Under the pieces are notes generated by a model. It did not search any database and was not told the DNA's origin. It saw nothing but the letters and a program-made list of their open reading frames with translations. A stretch of DNA of 35,371 nt from an uncultured Pelagibacteraceae bacterium (GTDB lineage: Bacteria; Pseudomonadota; Alphaproteobacteria; Pelagibacterales; Pelagibacteraceae), in assembly GCA_902577875.1 (NCBI GenBank), contig CACHAX010000003.1, positions 35,001-70,371 on the forward strand, given 5' to 3'. Positions 25,000 to 33,521 of this stretch are shown piece by piece (positions within the stretch are counted from its first letter, which is position 1; each line of letters starts with the position of its first letter). Both the position numbers and the translations under genes were made by a program.

Positions 25000-26248
25000 A
25001 AATAAAAATGGATTACCCCTTGAAATCAAATATTGTAAAAAATGTAATATTTCTAATCAGCAACCTACCACAACAAATGAATATTTTCATAATTTAGAAA
25101 CTGTTCAGACAACAATTGACTTTGATGAAGATGGAGTCTGTCGGGCATGTAATTTTAACAGATTAAAATGGAATGATAAAATTGATTGGTCATCGAGAGA
25201 ATTAGAGCTTCGTGAGCTATGTGATAAATATAGATCAAAAGATGGAAGCTACGATTGTATTGTTGGTGGTAGTGGTGGCAAAGATAGTGTTTTTCAATCA
25301 TATACATTAAAATATAAATATAATATGAACCCACTAACAGTAACTTGGGCACCTCATATTTATACAGATATAGGATTTCAAAATTTTCAAAATTGGATAA
25401 ACATAGGAGGATTTGATAATTATCTTTATACTCCTAATGGTAAAATACACAGGTTACTAACTAAAGAAGCTACAAAAAATCTTTTACATCCATTTCAACC
25501 ATTCATAATTGGACAAAAAACCTTTGCTATAAAAATGGCTTGTAAACTTGATATACCATTAATATTTTATGGAGAGATGCCTGGCGAATATGGAAGGAGA
25601 GTTTCACATGATACAAAAAAATTTGATAACAATAATAAAAATTTATCACAAAAAGGCTACCAATTAGACCCTTTGGAAGGTAAAAATTTTTTAGATACTT
25701 ATTTAGGTGGAAAAAAAGTGAGTGAATATATAGACGAAGGAATTAACCTTAGTGAACTACAAAGCTATAAACCAATGGATCCTGAAATAATCAATAAAAA
25801 AAAAATACAATTTCATTTTTTGGGTTATTATTTAAGATTTGTTCCTCAAGAAAATTATTATTTTGCTGTTGATAAAATTAATTTTACTGCCAACCCAGAA
25901 CGAACAGAAGGAACTTATTCAAAATATAACAGTATTGATGATAGATTAGATGGTTTTTTTTATTACACCAGGTTTATAAAGTTTGGTGTTGGTAGGGCTA
26001 TGATGGATAGTGCTCAAGAAATTAGAAATGGTCACATAGATAAAGAAGAGGGTTTAGCGTTAATAGAAAAATTTGATGGTGAATATCCAACTAAATACGA
26101 AAATGAATTTTTGAAATATATATCAATGACAAAAAATGAATTTATAGAAATTTGTGATGCTTTCAGACCGGATCATTTATGGAAAAAAAAATCAAACCGG
26201 TGGGAATTAAAATTGACACCAGCACAATATTTTAACAAAATTGTATAA
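24980..26248 (+). CDS. N-acetyl-sugar amidotransferase, PP-loop (WbpG/PseA/PtmG-like)
   Basis: 422 residues from the ATG at 24980, overlapping the ligase gene by 20 bases; the ATG at 24929 would lengthen the overlap and adds no conserved sequence. YCKKCNIS and GVCRACNF form two CxxC pairs likely to bind zinc. VGGSGGKDSVFQSY is the ATP-pyrophosphatase PP-loop, and FYGEMPGEYG is characteristic. WbpG, with partner HisH/HisF-like proteins, turns an acetamido sugar into an acetamidino sugar; PseA and PtmG act on pseudaminic and legionaminic acid. The partners follow here. The target is probably the legionaminic-type sugar of this operon. Confidence 0.88.
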   Translation: MKKNTLKNKNGLPLEIKYCKKCNISNQQPTTTNEYFHNLETVQTTIDFDEDGVCRACNFNRLKWNDKIDWSSRELELRELCDKYRSKDGSYDCIVGGSGGKDSVFQSYTLKYKYNMNPLTVTWAPHIYTDIGFQNFQNWINIGGFDNYLYTPNGKIHRLLTKEATKNLLHPFQPFIIGQKTFAIKMACKLDIPLIFYGEMPGEYGRRVSHDTKKFDNNNKNLSQKGYQLDPLEGKNFLDTYLGGKKVSEYIDEGINLSELQSYKPMDPEIINKKKIQFHFLGYYLRFVPQENYYFAVDKINFTANPERTEGTYSKYNSIDDRLDGFFYYTRFIKFGVGRAMMDSAQEIRNGHIDKEEGLALIEKFDGEYPTKYENEFLKYISMTKNEFIEICDAFRPDHLWKKKSNRWELKLTPAQYFNKIV

Positions 26249-27065
26249 AAGATTAATAGCAAGACTAGACATAAAAAATAATTACCTTGTTAAAGGTATA
26301 AATTTTGAAGGGTTAAGAGTACTTGGTTTACCTTACGATTTTTCAAAAAAATATTTTGAAGAAGGCATAGATGAGATACATTACCAAGATGTGGTTGCAT
26401 CTTTATATGGAAGAAATCTTTTAGATGATACTATAAAAAAAACAGTCAAAAATATCTTTGTTACTTTTGGAGTTAGTGGTGGAATAAGATCAATTAATGA
26501 TATTGATAAAATTTTAAGACTCGGCGCAGATAAAATTAGTTTAAATACTGCAGCGGTAAAGAATCCAGATTTAGTTTCAAATTCAGTAAAAAAGTTTGGA
26601 TCTTCAACTATATGTATCAATATTGATGCAATTTATCGAAATAAAAATGAATATGAAGTTTTAATAGAAAGTGGAAGAGAAAAAACTAATTTAAACTTGT
26701 ATAAATGGATTGAAAAAATTCAAAAACTTGGTGCTGGCGAAATATGTTTAACATCAATTAATTTTGAAGGTAAACAAAATGGGTTTGATATTGAATTGTA
26801 TAGACATGTTAAAGATATTACAGATATCCCAATTATTGCACATGGCGGATGTGGAAATTTAAATCATTTATTAGAAGTTTATGAATATGTAGATGCTGTG
26901 TCAGTGGCATCTATCTTACATTATTCATATTTATCAAAATTTAATTATAAAATGGGTAATATGGGTAACTTAAGTTTTTTAAATTTAAAACACGATAAAA
27001 AAAAGAATATATCAATTAGAGATATAAAAGAATATCTAAAAAAAAATAAAGTCAATGTTAGATAA
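26241..27065 (+). CDS. HisF-like ammonia-channel partner for sugar amidation
   Basis: 274 residues from a TTG overlapping the previous stop. RLIARLDIKNNYLVKG has the HisF-type N-terminal Asp, GGIRSINDIDKILRLGADKISLNT the mid-barrel, INIDAI the second Asp, and IIAHGGCGNLNHL the phosphate strand. HisF and HisH form the imidazole glycerol phosphate synthase; here they lie behind a WbpG-type protein and with no other histidine gene, so they are the HisF2/HisH2 pair that supplies ammonia for amidine formation. DIKNN and FEGLRVLGLP are unlike housekeeping HisF. It overlaps HisH-like by 11 bases. Confidence 0.85.
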   Translation: MYKRLIARLDIKNNYLVKGINFEGLRVLGLPYDFSKKYFEEGIDEIHYQDVVASLYGRNLLDDTIKKTVKNIFVTFGVSGGIRSINDIDKILRLGADKISLNTAAVKNPDLVSNSVKKFGSSTICINIDAIYRNKNEYEVLIESGREKTNLNLYKWIEKIQKLGAGEICLTSINFEGKQNGFDIELYRHVKDITDIPIIAHGGCGNLNHLLEVYEYVDAVSVASILHYSYLSKFNYKMGNMGNLSFLNLKHDKKKNISIRDIKEYLKKNKVNVR

Positions 27066-27717
27066 TATTTCAGAATTGAAAATAGGCATAGTAAATACAG
27101 GAGCATGTAATATCAAAAGTATAACCTATGCTATGAAACATTTTTCAAAAAATGTTCAGATTATTGAAAAAAAACAATCTTTAAGAAACTTAGACATTTT
27201 AGTCGTGCCAGGCATTGGGAACTTTGGTCAGGTAATGAAAAATTTAAATAATATTGAAATTATTGATAATATTAAGGAATATTTAAGTCTTAAAAAGTAT
27301 ACTTTATTTATCTGTGTAGGATTACAAATTCTTTTTGAGAATAGTGAAGAGGACTTATCTTCAAAAGGACTCTCAATTTTTAAAGGTACGGTAAAAAAAT
27401 TTCCTCAATTTTCCAATGGTAGTAAATTGAAAATACCTGCTATTGGTTGGAATAGTGTTACATTTAAGAATAAAGTTAAATTAGATTCAATTGAAAAAAA
27501 AATTGATAATAATTTTTATTTTACGCATTCATATTATGTTGAACCCGAAGAAAAAAAAATTATTCATTCAGAAACTAATTATTTTGGTTTCAAATACTGC
27601 TCTTCTATAAAGTTTGAAAATTTATTAGCAACACAATTTCATCCAGAAAAAAGTGGCATAACAGGATTAAATTTGTTAAAAAACTTTTTAATAGAAAGTC
27701 TTAATAATGAAAAATAA
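27055..27717 (+). CDS. HisH-like glutamine amidotransferase for sugar amidation
   Basis: 220 residues. KIGIVNTGACNIKSI opens the class I glutamine amidotransferase; FICVGLQILFE has the nucleophilic Cys, and TQFHPEKSG the His/Glu of the triad. It releases ammonia from glutamine and should work with the HisF-like protein upstream, feeding the PP-loop amidotransferase. The canonical GxCxGxQ is CVGLQ here with the first glycine replaced by isoleucine. It overlaps its neighbours by 11 bases on each side. Confidence 0.87.
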   Translation: MLDNISELKIGIVNTGACNIKSITYAMKHFSKNVQIIEKKQSLRNLDILVVPGIGNFGQVMKNLNNIEIIDNIKEYLSLKKYTLFICVGLQILFENSEEDLSSKGLSIFKGTVKKFPQFSNGSKLKIPAIGWNSVTFKNKVKLDSIEKKIDNNFYFTHSYYVEPEEKKIIHSETNYFGFKYCSSIKFENLLATQFHPEKSGITGLNLLKNFLIESLNNEK

Positions 27718-27940
27718 AATTGAAAAGTATTTCCATAGTCGTTTCCCTTCTTTAAGAAAAAAAGAACTTACTAAGATTGATTTAACAGAATTCGTGGATT
27801 CTCTTAGTATATTTGATTTCGTTTATTACTTAGAAAAAAATTTTAAAATTAAAATTAAGCAAGACGAGGTCTTATTTAAAAATTTTAGCTCAATTTCTAG
27901 TATTGAAAAATTGATAAAAAAAAAAATAAAAGGTGAATAA
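27707..27940 (+). CDS. Acyl carrier protein
   Basis: 77 residues, the normal ACP size. FVDSLSIFDFVYYLEKNF carries the DSL motif with the phosphopantetheine-attachment serine at residue 32, followed by an amphipathic helix II and a C-terminal helix (SSISSIEKLIKKK). An ACP in a glycan operon normally supports a dedicated acyl activation or reduction step. The only partner ligase in the window is the ANL enzyme at 23557, with the PglD-type transferase at 22949 as a possible acceptor. No phosphopantetheinyl transferase is nearby. Confidence 0.85.
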   Translation: MKNKIEKYFHSRFPSLRKKELTKIDLTEFVDSLSIFDFVYYLEKNFKIKIKQDEVLFKNFSSISSIEKLIKKKIKGE

Positions 27941-28913
27941 ACCCTATATTATAGCTGAGGTAGGGACAAATCATAACGGTAGTTTAAAGACTGCTCTAAA
28001 ATTTGTTAAAGAATTATCTAAAATTGGTGCAGATGCAGTAAAATTCCAAATTGCCGATCCTGAGGAAGTTTTTTCAAAACATTCTTTTTCTAATTATGAA
28101 GATAAAATAAAAAAAATAAAAAAAAGATTACTAACTTATTCAGACCACATAAGAATTTATAATACGTGTAGAAAAGTAGGTGTTGACTATTTGTGTAGTG
28201 CTTTTGATCTCAAAAGTTTAAAATTTTTATTAAAAAATTTTAAGATGAAATACTTAAAGATACCGTCTGGAGAAATTAAATCATATGATATTTTAAAGTA
28301 TATCTCAAAAACAAATTATCCTTTAATTATATCAACAGGCATGACGTATGAAAAAGAATTAAAAAAGGTTTTAAAAGTTACTAAAAGAAAAAAAAGTCAG
28401 ATAAATTTACTATATTGTGTAAGCTCATACCCTGCTAAAATTAATCAAATTAATTTAAATAATATTATCAAACTTAAAAAATTATTTAAAGTCAATGTTG
28501 GTTATTCAGACCATTATCCTGGAATAGAAGCATCTATAATATCGTCAATTTTAGGTGCAAATATTATTGAAAAACATGTCACATTTAGAAGAAATGCTAT
28601 TGGTCCGGACCACAAAAGTTCTTGCACTATAAAAGAGTTTAAAGAAATGATTAAAATTATAAGAAAGAATAACCATTTTTTATCAAATAATAAAAAGTTA
28701 TTTGACATGAATTTTAATTTAAGAAAAAAAGTTACCAAAAGTATTGTAGCAAGAAAAAATTTGATCTCTAACCAAGTTATAAAATTAAAACATATTGCTT
28801 TTAAAAGACCAGGCAATGGTATTTCTCCACAAGATTTTAAAAAAATATTAAACAAAAAAATAATCAAAAAAGTCAATAAGAATGAATTAATTTTGCTTAA
28901 AAATGTCAAATGA
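27933..28913 (+). CDS. legI: Legionaminic/sialic acid synthase with SAF domain (LegI/NeuB)
   Basis: 326 residues from a GTG overlapping the ACP stop. IIAEVGTNHNG (6-16), ADAVKFQ (34-40), IPSGEIKSYDIL, STGMT, YCVSSYP, GYSDHYPGIEAS, IEKHVTF and GPDHKSS are the complete NeuB set, including both metal-binding histidines. The SAF domain follows (about 265-320: TKSIVARKNLISNQVIKLKHI). It condenses phosphoenolpyruvate with a 2,4-diacetamido-trideoxy-mannose-type sugar. Full domain structure and intact motifs contrast with the short paralogue at 7592. The next gene, a CMP synthetase, overlaps by 11 bases, so they should be a pair. Confidence 0.9.
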   Translation: MNKPYIIAEVGTNHNGSLKTALKFVKELSKIGADAVKFQIADPEEVFSKHSFSNYEDKIKKIKKRLLTYSDHIRIYNTCRKVGVDYLCSAFDLKSLKFLLKNFKMKYLKIPSGEIKSYDILKYISKTNYPLIISTGMTYEKELKKVLKVTKRKKSQINLLYCVSSYPAKINQINLNNIIKLKKLFKVNVGYSDHYPGIEASIISSILGANIIEKHVTFRRNAIGPDHKSSCTIKEFKEMIKIIRKNNHFLSNNKKLFDMNFNLRKKVTKSIVARKNLISNQVIKLKHIAFKRPGNGISPQDFKKILNKKIIKKVNKNELILLKNVK

Positions 28914-29577
28914 ATTTTTAAGAAAAACACTTTGCTTAATACCTGCAAGAAAATCCTCGAAAAGAATAAAAAAAAAAAATAAAAAAATAATAAATGGAAA
29001 ACCATTAATTGCCTGGACAATAGAGTTTGCTAAAAATAATTTTAAACCAGATAATATATATGTCTCATCAGATGATGAAGATATTTTAAAAATTTCAAGA
29101 AAAAAAAAAGTGAATTTCATAAAGAGACCCAAAAAATTTTCTAATTCAAGATCTAAATCTATTGATGTTGTAAAACATTTCTTAAATAAAATTAAATCAA
29201 ATAATTTTGAAAATATTATTTTACTACAACCCACATCTCCTTTTAGAAGACAAAAAACACTAAAAAAAATAATCTCGACGTATATTAGAAATAATCTTAA
29301 TTCTATAGTAACCGTATCAAAAAATATTAAAGATAAAAAAAATAGGTTTTATATAGACGAAAGCTTTAGACTTTGTAGAAAAAAAACAAATTTAATAGTC
29401 AGAATAAATGGGAATTTATATTTGACTAAAATAAAATATTTAGAAAAGTTTTCTAGAATATATGAAAAAAATTCAAAAGTTTGTATAACAAACAACACTC
29501 TTGAAAGTCTTGATATTGATATAAATAAAGATTGGACATTTTTAAAAAAAAATAAAATGTATCTAGGTCTCATTTAA
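28903..29577 (+). CDS. legF: CMP-legionaminic/sialic acid synthetase (LegF/NeuA)
   Basis: 224 residues. CLIPARKSSKRIKKKNKK is the CTP-binding loop; INGKPLIAWTIE, IYVSSDDEDI, FIKRPKKFSNSRSKSIDVV and LLQPTSPFR follow in order, and LDIDINKDW ends the fold. It charges the LegI product with CTP for transfer by a glycosyltransferase. It differs from the NeuA-like enzyme at 9998, with which it shares only the family motifs. It overlaps the synthase upstream, and the next gene shares its stop. Confidence 0.88.
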   Translation: MSNEFLRKTLCLIPARKSSKRIKKKNKKIINGKPLIAWTIEFAKNNFKPDNIYVSSDDEDILKISRKKKVNFIKRPKKFSNSRSKSIDVVKHFLNKIKSNNFENIILLQPTSPFRRQKTLKKIISTYIRNNLNSIVTVSKNIKDKKNRFYIDESFRLCRKKTNLIVRINGNLYLTKIKYLEKFSRIYEKNSKVCITNNTLESLDIDINKDWTFLKKNKMYLGLI

Positions 29578-30728
29578 TGGAAAAAATAATTTTTTTGTCC
29601 TCCCAAGAATTAAACTCGAGAAATAGGGAGAGATTTGGAATTGATATATTAAATGACAATATATTAGTCGAATATTGGGATTTAAGATCTCTATACCAAG
29701 GAAAAAATTTTAAAAATAAATTTAATCATAAAATTAACAAAACATTCAAATCTTATTATCAATTTTTTAAAAATATATTTCTATTAAAAAATAATTTTTA
29801 TATTATTGATTTCTTGTCTTTCAATAATATTTTTTTTTCAGTTGCAAAAAAAATTTTAAAATTAAAAGGTGGTATTTATCTTTATATAAATGTAGGACCA
29901 ACAATTCAAAATCCAAAAAAACAAAAAAAAAATTTTTCAAAATTAATTAAAAAAATTAACACTAAAAATTTTTTATTAAATGCATTTATTTATCGATATA
30001 AATTGCTACTAAAAAAAATATTTGGTTTTACTCATGATTTATTTTTTATTGGTGGATCTATAGATATAAACAAATTTAATAGAAATAAATTAATATATTC
30101 TCATAACCTGGACTATAATTTGTATCTAAAATTAAAATTAAAAAAAACAAATAAGCAAAATTATATTGTATTTTTAGATCAAAATTTGCCAGAACATAGT
30201 GATTACTCTCTATTAAACTTACCTAATTTTTTTCAAGAAAATTATTATAAAAACTTAAAAAAATTTATAATTAATTTAGAAAAAACTTTTAACAAAAAAG
30301 TTTTTTTTTGTGTACATCCCAGAACGAAAAAAAATGCAAAATATTTGAAAAATTTTAAAAGATTAATATTTGGCAAAACTGCAGAAAAAATAAAAAATTC
30401 TAGTATGGTTATAGGACACGACAGTTTAGCTTTAAATTTTGGTATACTCTTTAGAAAACCATTAGTGCTTGTTAAAACTCCTGAGATGAATTTAAGTAAT
30501 AAGTTGTTAAATATTAATTATTTCGCTGGCCAAATAGGATGTAAAATTTGCGATATTAATGACACAAAGTTAGATTTTTTAAAAAAAAAAAATAAGGTAA
30601 ATTATAAAAAATACAACGCATATATTAAAAAATATATAAAGTTTAAAGGTGAAGAAAAAAACTCCTGGGAAATAGTTAAAAAGTATATTAATGAAAATAA
30701 GAAAAATAATAAAATCGCTTCTAAATAG
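29577..30728 (+). CDS. Putative CMP-ulosonic acid glycosyltransferase, GT-B-like
   Basis: 383 residues. No close family can be named, but VFLDQNLPEHSDYSLLNL (about 195-212), VFFCVHPRTKKNAKYL and SSMVIGHDSLALNFGILFRKPLVLV form the pattern of GT-B enzymes related to sialyl- and polysaccharide transferases. HP and the DS before a conserved leucine are typical donor-binding positions. The N-terminal half has IYLYINVGPTIQNP, but no catalytic motif I can place. Its position directly after the CMP synthetase makes it the best candidate for transferring the legionaminic-type sugar. Runs of A (12 at 30581-30592) lie near its end. Confidence 0.55.
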   Translation: MEKIIFLSSQELNSRNRERFGIDILNDNILVEYWDLRSLYQGKNFKNKFNHKINKTFKSYYQFFKNIFLLKNNFYIIDFLSFNNIFFSVAKKILKLKGGIYLYINVGPTIQNPKKQKKNFSKLIKKINTKNFLLNAFIYRYKLLLKKIFGFTHDLFFIGGSIDINKFNRNKLIYSHNLDYNLYLKLKLKKTNKQNYIVFLDQNLPEHSDYSLLNLPNFFQENYYKNLKKFIINLEKTFNKKVFFCVHPRTKKNAKYLKNFKRLIFGKTAEKIKNSSMVIGHDSLALNFGILFRKPLVLVKTPEMNLSNKLLNINYFAGQIGCKICDINDTKLDFLKKKNKVNYKKYNAYIKKYIKFKGEEKNSWEIVKKYINENKKNNKIASK

Positions 30729-31545
30729 ATTAACTTTTCTAATCATAAAAATTTCAGAAATTCTAAATTTATACAATTTATTTCGTCGTAATTTTATTAA
30801 TTATAATTCAAATAAAGTAAAAAAAATTTATATAACAAAAAAAAAAAAATTATATTTTTTTATCCCCAATGATCTTACTGAATATCGAGTTAACACTTTT
30901 TTCTCTAAAGAACCAGATACTCTAAATTGGATAAATAATTTCAAAAAAAACTCAGTATTTTGGGATATAGGATCTAATATTGGGCTATACTCTTGTTATG
31001 CAGCTATGAAAAAAAATTGTAAAGTTTTCTCATTTGAGCCATCATATTTTAATTTACCAATTTTGTCTAAAAATATTAATTTCAATAAGCTACAAAAAAA
31101 AATAAGCATTGTTCCGCTCCCTCTATCCGATAAATCATCATACTCAAACTTTAATATGAGTGATATTACAGTTGGTGGGGCATTATCTTCATTTTCAAGT
31201 TTAACTGGTTACGATGGAAAAAATATTAAAAAAAATTTTTATTATAAAACTTTAGGATTAACAATAGATGATATCAAAGTTAAATACAATTTAGAATATC
31301 CTGATTATTTAAAAATTGATGTTGATGGAATAGATCATCTAGTCCTAAAAGGTGGATTAGAAACACTCAACAGATGTAAGAGCATACTAATTGAAATAAA
31401 TCTTAAATTTCAGTCTCAATATTCGTTAATCAAAAAAATTTTAAACAAAAAAAAATTTGTACTCAATAATGAAACAAGATTAGTTAATGATAAATCTTCA
31501 AAATTTTATCAATCTTTTAATCAAATATGGATAAAAAAAAAATAA
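30691..31545 (+). CDS. FkbM-family SAM methyltransferase
   Basis: 284 residues from the ATG at 30691, which overlaps the preceding gene by 38 bases; no better start is seen. FWDIGSNIGLYSCYAA (about 90-105) is FkbM motif I, followed by VFSFEPSYFNLPIL. YLKIDVDGIDHLVLKG and ILIEINLKF complete the FkbM pattern. These O-methylate sugars and other small molecules. A run of 13 A bases at 30837-30849 sits in the N-terminal part. The target is presumably a sugar of the operon's glycan. Confidence 0.85.
   Translation: MKIRKIIKSLLNRLTFLIIKISEILNLYNLFRRNFINYNSNKVKKIYITKKKKLYFFIPNDLTEYRVNTFFSKEPDTLNWINNFKKNSVFWDIGSNIGLYSCYAAMKKNCKVFSFEPSYFNLPILSKNINFNKLQKKISIVPLPLSDKSSYSNFNMSDITVGGALSSFSSLTGYDGKNIKKNFYYKTLGLTIDDIKVKYNLEYPDYLKIDVDGIDHLVLKGGLETLNRCKSILIEINLKFQSQYSLIKKILNKKKFVLNNETRLVNDKSSKFYQSFNQIWIKKK
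30837..30849 (+). repeat. Run of 13 A inside the FkbM gene
   Basis: Thirteen A bases code for four lysines near residue 50. Frame is intact as read. Prone to slippage. Confidence 0.9.
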
Positions 31546-31549
31546 CTAT

Positions 31550-32620
31550 ATGAGTAAAATTGAATTCTTAAGATTGAACAAAATTTCAAGAATATCTAAT
31601 TATTTATTAAAAGAGAGAAATAATAATAAATTTAGATTAGATAAAAACGAAAATACGTACAAAAAATTATTTTTAATTTTTAAAAAAATTATAAAAAAAA
31701 TTAACCATAACGATATCAACTCTTACCCAAATTTAAAACAACTTTATAATGAAATATCAAAAGTTGAGAAAATAAATAAAAAAAATATTTTACTAACAAC
31801 TGGAGCAGACACAGCCATAAAGCTGATATTTGAAACATTAATAAAAAAAAAAGATAAAATTATTATTACTGACCCAAGCTTTGCAATGTATAAAGTTTAT
31901 GCAGAGCTTTTCGATACAATTTATTTTAAAATGAAATATGTAAAAAGGGGCAACAGTTTTAAATTAAATACTGATAAGCTTTTTAAATTGATAAAACAAA
32001 AAAAAATCAAGGCATTTTTTCTACCAAATCCAGATAGTCCTTCAGGACATGCGTTCAGTTATCTAGAATTAAAAGAAATTGTAAATTTGTGTAAATTAAA
32101 TTCAGTTTACTTGATAATAGACGAAGCATACTTTCCTTTCTATAAGTATTCATCCATAAAATTTATTAAAAAATATGATAATTTAATTATTATAAGGACT
32201 GGATCTAAATCATTTGGGCTTGCAGGTTTGAGAGTGGGATTTATAGCATCAAATTCAAAAATAATTACTTTAATATCTAAATATAGACCAATTTACGAAA
32301 TTGGAAACTTAAGTAGTAAATTTTATACACATTTATATAAAAATATTAAATTAGTAAATAAAATTACTTTTGAGCAAATTATAATTAAGAATAATTTTGA
32401 AAATTTTTTAAGAAAACTTAACTTTGATGTTATAGAGACTAATGCAAACTTTGTACTCGTTAATTTTAAAAATAAAAAGAGAAAAATTGAAAAAATGATC
32501 AATAAAATAGCTTATATAAAGAATAATATATATATAGACAAAAAATATTATTCTAGAATAACAATAACTGATAATTATAAAATTATAAAAATAAAAAAAT
32601 TAATTAAAAATGCAAGATAA
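31550..32620 (+). CDS. HisC-like PLP aminotransferase
   Basis: 356 residues. FRLDKNENTY at the start, LLTTGADTAIKLIFE at the phosphate helix, FLPNPDSPSGHAF, LIIDEAYFPFY with the PLP Asp, and RTGSKSFGLAGLRVGF with the Schiff-base lysine are fold-type I motifs of the histidinol-phosphate aminotransferase group. The usual NPNNPTG reads NPDSPSG. Sitting between FkbM and a radical SAM enzyme, with no other his biosynthetic gene nearby, it more likely aminates a glycan precursor or supplies an amino acid appendage. A phosphothreonine decarboxylase-type reaction is another option. Confidence 0.8.
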   Translation: MSKIEFLRLNKISRISNYLLKERNNNKFRLDKNENTYKKLFLIFKKIIKKINHNDINSYPNLKQLYNEISKVEKINKKNILLTTGADTAIKLIFETLIKKKDKIIITDPSFAMYKVYAELFDTIYFKMKYVKRGNSFKLNTDKLFKLIKQKKIKAFFLPNPDSPSGHAFSYLELKEIVNLCKLNSVYLIIDEAYFPFYKYSSIKFIKKYDNLIIIRTGSKSFGLAGLRVGFIASNSKIITLISKYRPIYEIGNLSSKFYTHLYKNIKLVNKITFEQIIIKNNFENFLRKLNFDVIETNANFVLVNFKNKKRKIEKMINKIAYIKNNIYIDKKYYSRITITDNYKIIKIKKLIKNAR

Positions 32621-33521
32621 AGATGCTCCAAAATTTTTTGATCCAACTATAAAAATTAAAAAAAAACTAGTTGATCAAAAGTTTCAATATATAAAAAATA
32701 CAAATATACCTTTACCTTCAGAGGTAGAAATAAGTGAATCTGGAACGTGTAACAGAGTATGCTCATTTTGTCCAAGAAGTGATCCTTCGTATCCAGATAT
32801 TAAGGAATTTATAAAAGACCATTTACACAACAAATTATGCAATGAATTGTATGAGCTTGGATTTTCAGGTACAATTAGATATTCTGGTTTTGTGGAACCT
32901 CTTCTAGATAAAAATATTTTTAATTTAATTAAAAATGCAAAAAATATTACAAAAAAAGCCAATATTGAATTAGTTACAAATGGTGATGTTTTAAATGAAA
33001 AAAGATTATATAAACTTTTTGAGAGTGGATTGGATAGACTATTAATTAGTGTGTACGATACGCAAGAAGATGTAAAGAAATTTGAGAGCCTTGCAAAAAA
33101 GTGTAATCTATCAGAAAAAATTTTAGTAAGAGATAGAACTTTACCACCAGAAGAAGACTTTGGTATTACCTTAAGCAATAGAGCTGGGATGCTAAAAAAC
33201 GCTGAACATAAGGTTTTACCATTAGAAAAAAAATTAGATAAGCCTTGTTATTATCCTGCTTACACTTTTTTTATGGATTATAATGGAGATGTTTTAATGT
33301 GTGCACATGATTGGGGAAAAAAAAGAATATTAGGAAATTTAAATAAATCTAGCTTTTTAGATCTATGGACTTCCATATATGCGAAGCAAAGTAGATCAAT
33401 GTTAATTAACGGTAAAAGAAATATTTCTCCTTGCAATGTATGTGATGTTAAAGGAACATTGATTGGACAAAAACACGTTGAAGCATGGAATGCTAAATAT
33501 GATAAAGAAAAAAAAATTTAA
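32610..33521 (+). CDS. Radical SAM / SPASM-type protein
   Basis: 303 residues. CNRVCSFC gives the CxxxCxxC iron-sulfur site (C47, C51, C54) that cleaves SAM. The C-terminal part has PCYYPAYTFFMDYNGDVLMC, GNLNKSSFLDLW and ISPCNVCDV, the SPASM-type auxiliary cluster region. Such proteins act on sugars, peptides or small molecules. Overlaps the HisC-like gene by 11 bases and the aldolase gene by about 23, so a joint pathway is likely. The substrate cannot be told; a sugar dehydratase/epimerase-type radical enzyme would suit the context. Confidence 0.82.
   Translation: MQDKDAPKFFDPTIKIKKKLVDQKFQYIKNTNIPLPSEVEISESGTCNRVCSFCPRSDPSYPDIKEFIKDHLHNKLCNELYELGFSGTIRYSGFVEPLLDKNIFNLIKNAKNITKKANIELVTNGDVLNEKRLYKLFESGLDRLLISVYDTQEDVKKFESLAKKCNLSEKILVRDRTLPPEEDFGITLSNRAGMLKNAEHKVLPLEKKLDKPCYYPAYTFFMDYNGDVLMCAHDWGKKRILGNLNKSSFLDLWTSIYAKQSRSMLINGKRNISPCNVCDVKGTLIGQKHVEAWNAKYDKEKKI

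Noticed and set aside
26241..27717. Histidine biosynthesis genes hisF and hisH
   Set aside because: They follow a WbpG-type amidotransferase, differ from housekeeping motifs, and no other his genes accompany them. The HisC-like gene at 31550 is about 4 kb away and in a different gene group.
28514..29020. A 168-residue open frame on the minus strand
   Set aside because: It lies across the LegI/LegF-like genes, is a low-complexity hydrophobic translation of the opposite strand, and shows no domain. The same applies to minus-strand frames at 32684-33178 and 10740-11069.
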